Origin: Actinomycetes bacterium
GTDB lineage: Bacteria; Actinomycetota; Acidimicrobiia; Spongiisociales; UBA5794
NCBI GenBank assembly: GCA_023336765.1
Contig: JAMBLL010000139.1
Coordinates: 1-17,909, forward strand
DNA: 17,909 bases
Direction of reading: 5' to 3'
Both the position numbers and the translations under genes were made by a program. The notes under the pieces are model-generated. The model was not told the origin of the DNA. It was given only the letters and a program-made list of their open reading frames with translations, and made no database searches. This document shows positions 14,803 through 17,909 of the stretch, piece after piece. How positions within the stretch are numbered: the stretch's first letter is position 1; each line of letters starts with the position of its first letter.

Positions 14803-16038
14803 ATGGGAACCAGTGGCACCTCATTCGAGCGCAGGCAGACGAGGCGCCTTCGGGTTGGCGATGTTGAGGTTGGGGGCGGAGCACCGGTCTCGGTACAGTC
14901 GATGACGACGACCAAGACAGCCGATGTCGAAGCCACGCTCACCCAGATCTACTCGCTCGCTGGGGCAGGTGCCGACATCGTCCGGGTCACCTGCAACACC
15001 GCTGAAGCCGCTGGGGCGATCGCCGAGATCATGCCCCGGTCACCGGTGCCCATCGTTGCGGACATCCACTTCCAGTACAGCCTTGCGCTGGCAGCCGTTG
15101 AAGCTGGTGTCTCTGCGCTGCGGCTCAACCCTGGCAACATCCGTAACGAACAACACATCAAGGAGGTTGCCCGCGCGTGCATGGACGCGAAGATCCCGAT
15201 CCGGATCGGTGTCAATGCCGGGTCTCTGGACAAGGACCTTCTGGACAAGTACGGCGGGCCCGTGCCTGAGGCGCTTGTGGCATCAGCGATGCAAGAGGTC
15301 AAGTACTTCGACGATGTTGGTTTTCACGATGTCAAGATCTCCGTGAAACACTCGTCCGTACCTTTGATGGTCGATTCCTACCGGTTGCTTGCCGACACCA
15401 CGGACTACCCGCTTCACCTCGGTGTTACCGAGGCTGGCCCTTTGCCAGGAGGTCTCATCAAGTCTGTGGCCGGTATCGCCACGCTCCTCAACGAGGGGAT
15501 AGGAGACACGATCCGGTTCTCTCTCACTACCGATCCTGTCGAGGAAGCCAAAGCAGGCAGGGCGCTCCTCGAGTACCTCGGCCTGAGGGAGCGCACCACG
15601 CTTGATTTCATCGCATGCCCCTCCTGTGGACGGGCGGAGGTTGACGTGATCAAGGTCGCCAACGAAGCCAACGAACGACTCCAGGAACTCGGATTCGCGA
15701 TCCAGGTCGCCGTGATGGGCTGTGTTGTCAACGGTCCTGGTGAGGCCCGCGAGGCTGACCTTGGACTTGCGGCTGGCAGGGGCAGGGGACACCTCTTCAT
15801 CAAGGGTGAAGTTGTCCGGGTTGTTCCAGAGGCAGACATGGTGGATGCGCTGATCGAAGAGGCGAAGCTTTTGGTCGAGCAGGGCACCGAGGCGAGACTC
15901 GCTGCAGGAGATGTGAACGCAGCAGACATCGCCGAAGAGACAAGACTCGAGCTGATGTCAATCCAGGGTGACGTCAACGCAACCGCAGCCAGGAGGCAGG
16001 CTGTCCAGGACGTGATCGACGCTGAAGGCTCGAACTGA
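14803..16038 (+). CDS. ispG: 4-hydroxy-3-methylbut-2-en-1-yl diphosphate synthase (IspG/GcpE)
   Basis: 411 residues. IspG is the iron–sulfur enzyme that reductively opens MEcPP to HMBPP, the penultimate MEP-pathway step; dxr upstream makes the first pathway intermediate. The TIM-barrel domain (about 10–265) has PVSVQSMTTTKTADVEAT, VPIVADIHF (82–90), LRLNPGNI (106–113) and LGVTEAG (206–212). The [4Fe-4S] domain has ligands C272 and C275 (CPSCGR), C307 (GCVVNGPGEA) and E314. All key residues are present, so it should be active. An extra tail of about 45 residues follows the usual end and contains GDVNA twice (369–373, 389–393). The stretch before the ATG has no ribosome-binding site; a leaderless start is likely. 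Confidence 0.98.
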   Translation: MGTSGTSFERRQTRRLRVGDVEVGGGAPVSVQSMTTTKTADVEATLTQIYSLAGAGADIVRVTCNTAEAAGAIAEIMPRSPVPIVADIHFQYSLALAAVEAGVSALRLNPGNIRNEQHIKEVARACMDAKIPIRIGVNAGSLDKDLLDKYGGPVPEALVASAMQEVKYFDDVGFHDVKISVKHSSVPLMVDSYRLLADTTDYPLHLGVTEAGPLPGGLIKSVAGIATLLNEGIGDTIRFSLTTDPVEEAKAGRALLEYLGLRERTTLDFIACPSCGRAEVDVIKVANEANERLQELGFAIQVAVMGCVVNGPGEAREADLGLAAGRGRGHLFIKGEVVRVVPEADMVDALIEEAKLLVEQGTEARLAAGDVNAADIAEETRLELMSIQGDVNATAARRQAVQDVIDAEGSN

Positions 16039-16081
16039 CACTGCGCTAACCTCGATCTGAACTACCCCCCCCAGGAGCACC

Positions 16082-17791
16082 GTGCGCTGGTCACACGCCT
16101 TTATACCAACCCTTCGGGATGATCCCGCCGATTCCGAGGCTGTGAGCCACAAGCTGCTCGTGCGTGCCGGATACGTTCGCCAATTGATGTCAGGCGTGTA
16201 CTCGATACTCCCTCTCGGGCAGCGTGTCAGGACCAAGGTCATCCAGATCATCCGCGATGAGATCGACGCGATCGGAGGCCAGGAGTTCCTGCTTCCACAA
16301 CTCCACCCGATCGACATCTGGGAACGCACAGGCCGTATCAACACGATGAGCGACATCATGATGTCGTTTGAGGACAACAAGGGCGCCATGGTCGTCCTGG
16401 GACCGACGCACGAGGAGATCTTTGCGACCGTTGCGTCGGAGCTCACCTCATACAAGCAACTCCCTCAACTCTGGTACCACGTCCAGACGAAGTTCCGCGA
16501 CGAGGCACGACCAAAATCGGGGTTGCTGCGCGTTCGTGAGTTCACGATGAAGGATTCGTATTCGTTCGACATCGACCGTGAAGGCCTTGACCTGCAGTTC
16601 GACCGTCACCGTCAGGCGTACATGAACATCTTTAGCAAGCTCGGTATCGAGGCATTCACGGTTGAAGCCTCATCGGGATCCATGGGTGGCAAGGAGTCCG
16701 TCGAGTTCATGGTGAAGGGCGATGTCGGTGAGGATGAGGTTGCTCACTGTACGAACTGTGGCTACGCAGCGAACCTCGAGAAGGCCACTTCGGTTCTCGA
16801 GCCCGTCGAAGACCCCGATGAGGTCCTCCAGACAGAGATCTTCGATACACCGGGTGTGCGGACGATCGCCGACCTCGAAGCGTTCGAGGGTGGGGCGCCT
16901 GCTGAGTTCCAGATCAAGACTCTTGTGTACATCGTCGACGATGAGCCGATGCTCGTGCTGATGCGTGGCGATCACGGCCTCCAGGAACAGAAGCTGATGG
17001 ACATGCTCGGCACGATCGATGCGCGCCCCGCAGTAGGCGACGAGATCGTGTCGCTCCTCGGTGCTGAGGCAGGGAGCCTCGGGGCTGTTGGAGTGCAAGA
17101 CGTGCGGATCATCGCTGATGACGCGCTCAGGGGCCGCGCTGGTATGACGACAGGGGCGAATGTCAACGACAAGCACCTGCACAATGTCAGCGTTGACAGG
17201 GATATCGCTGTATCGGCGTGGGCGGACATTCGCGAGGTAGCTGAAGGAGATACCTGTCCGACGTGTGGGGAGCCGCTCTCGATCTCCAGGACAATCGAGG
17301 TCGGCCACATCTTCAAACTCGGAACGTTCTATGCAGAGCCGCTCGGCCTGTCGGTGCTCGACGAGAACGGGAAGTCTGCCCCGATCGTGATGGGGTCCTA
17401 CGGGATCGGCGTTGAACGCAACATGGCAGCGTCCGTCGAGGCGAATCACGACGAAAAGGGCATCATCTGGCCGATGGCCATCGCTCCGTATCACGTCATT
17501 ATCACGGTTATCCGTCCCGATGACGACAACACCATGGCCACGGCCGATTCGCTCTACGAACATCTCGAGGATCGTGGTGTCGAGGTTCTTCTCGACGACC
17601 GGGCTGAACGACCCGGTGTCAAGTTCACTGATGCTGAACTCATTGGGGTGCCGTTGCGATTGACCGTGGGTCCGCGGGGCGTGACGAACGGCATCGTGGA
17701 GTTGTCGGACCGTCGCACCGGAGAGTCGAGTGAAATCGCCATCGACGAAGCGGTTTCGGCTGTCGCGGACCTTGTGAAAGCCGCCTTGTAG
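16082..17791 (+). CDS. proS: Prolyl-tRNA synthetase, bacterial type with editing domain
   Basis: 569 residues, the standard length of the bacterial ProRS with an inserted editing domain. It charges tRNA-Pro and clears Ala-tRNA-Pro. Class II motif 1 lies around YSILPLGQRV (40–49), GPTHEE is at 107–112, motif 2 is RDEARPKSGLLRVREFTMKD (139–158) and motif 3 is GSYGIGVERNMAA (438–450). The editing insertion (about 225–400) has the catalytic-type K279, RGDHGL (295–300) and GANVNDKHLHNV (358–369). Cys pairs occur at C223/C226 and C392/C395. The anticodon-binding domain is about 465–569. GTG 16082 is preceded by AGGAG (16073–16077), only 4 nt away. proS follows ispG in many actinobacteria. Identity is certain. 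Confidence 0.98.
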   Translation: MRWSHAFIPTLRDDPADSEAVSHKLLVRAGYVRQLMSGVYSILPLGQRVRTKVIQIIRDEIDAIGGQEFLLPQLHPIDIWERTGRINTMSDIMMSFEDNKGAMVVLGPTHEEIFATVASELTSYKQLPQLWYHVQTKFRDEARPKSGLLRVREFTMKDSYSFDIDREGLDLQFDRHRQAYMNIFSKLGIEAFTVEASSGSMGGKESVEFMVKGDVGEDEVAHCTNCGYAANLEKATSVLEPVEDPDEVLQTEIFDTPGVRTIADLEAFEGGAPAEFQIKTLVYIVDDEPMLVLMRGDHGLQEQKLMDMLGTIDARPAVGDEIVSLLGAEAGSLGAVGVQDVRIIADDALRGRAGMTTGANVNDKHLHNVSVDRDIAVSAWADIREVAEGDTCPTCGEPLSISRTIEVGHIFKLGTFYAEPLGLSVLDENGKSAPIVMGSYGIGVERNMAASVEANHDEKGIIWPMAIAPYHVIITVIRPDDDNTMATADSLYEHLEDRGVEVLLDDRAERPGVKFTDAELIGVPLRLTVGPRGVTNGIVELSDRRTGESSEIAIDEAVSAVADLVKAAL

Positions 17792-17802
17792 AGAGCGTTC
17801 CT

Positions 17803-17863
17803 ATTCCTCCCTCGGCTCTTTGGACGGGGGAGGTGGCCGAGCTTGCGAGGTCGGAGGGGGAAT
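17803..17863. repeat. Imperfect palindromic element after proS, possible terminator or dispersed repeat
   Basis: The ends ATTCCTCCCTC and GAGGGGGAAT are nearly inverted copies. Inside, CCTCCC (17806–17811) can pair with GGGAGG (17828–17833), CTCGGC with GCCGAG, and CCGAGCTTGCGAGGTCGG (17837–17854) folds into a short hairpin with one mismatch. It starts 11 bp after the proS stop. A structure this long and without a T-tract looks like a mobile or REP-like palindrome as much as a terminator; other copies would have to be sought outside this window. Confidence 0.45.
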
Positions 17864-17909
17864 CCATGAGGTTCGACTTGGCTTGTTCGTTTGAAGGCAC
17901 AGGTTCGAG
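17864..17909. other. Unassigned 3' edge of the window
   Basis: 46 bases with no open frame of note and no RNA gene that I can support. TTCGA occurs near both ends, but there is no acceptor stem or D-arm pattern to support a tRNA. Confidence 0.3.

Noticed and set aside
17864..17909. tRNA or tmRNA 5' part at the window end
   Set aside because: TTCGAC and GGTTCGAG recall T-arms, but there is no acceptor stem, D-arm or anticodon pattern, and the sequence is cut off.

Overview
The window is a GC-rich bacterial chromosome segment with every gene on the + strand. It follows the conserved actinobacterial order comM–dprA–xerC–rpsB–tsf–pyrH–frr–cdsA–dxr–rseP–ispG–proS. Four things point to Actinobacteria: no uppS lies between frr and cdsA, there is a mycoredoxin-type glutaredoxin, GTG starts are frequent, and several starts look leaderless. 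The short EF-Ts, the cdsA with a long acidic N-terminal tail, and the missing rlmN suggest a lineage outside the classical Streptomyces/Mycobacterium group. The class Acidimicrobiia is a plausible guess that this sequence alone cannot confirm.

Layout. 1–414: 3' end of comM. 411–1325: dprA, overlapping comM by 4 bp; the two serve DNA uptake and recombination. 1405–1647: mycoredoxin. 1679–2554: XerC/D recombinase for chromosome dimer resolution. 2707–5342: tight translation cluster rpsB, tsf, pyrH, frr (ribosomal protein S2, EF-Ts, UMP kinase, ribosome recycling factor). 5408–8115: cdsA (phospholipid precursor CDP-diacylglycerol) and dxr (first committed step of the MEP isoprenoid pathway). 8211–10039: NarL-type two-component system. 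10163–13462: MacB/FtsX-type ABC exporter. 13573–14730: rseP/Rip1-type site-2 protease. 14803–16038: ispG (late MEP pathway). 16082–17791: proS.

Two things stand out. First, the usual dxr–rseP–ispG run is split by a four-gene signalling and transport cassette. The leader of its kinase gene and the leader of its transporter operon share sequence words in the same order, which suggests common regulation. Second, rseP is flanked on both sides by phased 7-bp repeats of the form CAG-N4 that switch to CTG-N4. Upstream of rseP the switch produces a perfect 15-bp inverted repeat. The same motif runs up to the start of ispG. I think this is the least explained structure in the window.

No rRNA, tRNA, CRISPR array or insertion sequence was recognised. 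No gene-free stretch exceeds 300 bases; the longest is 152 bp, before rpsB. The final 118 bp after proS hold an imperfect palindrome and no recognisable gene.
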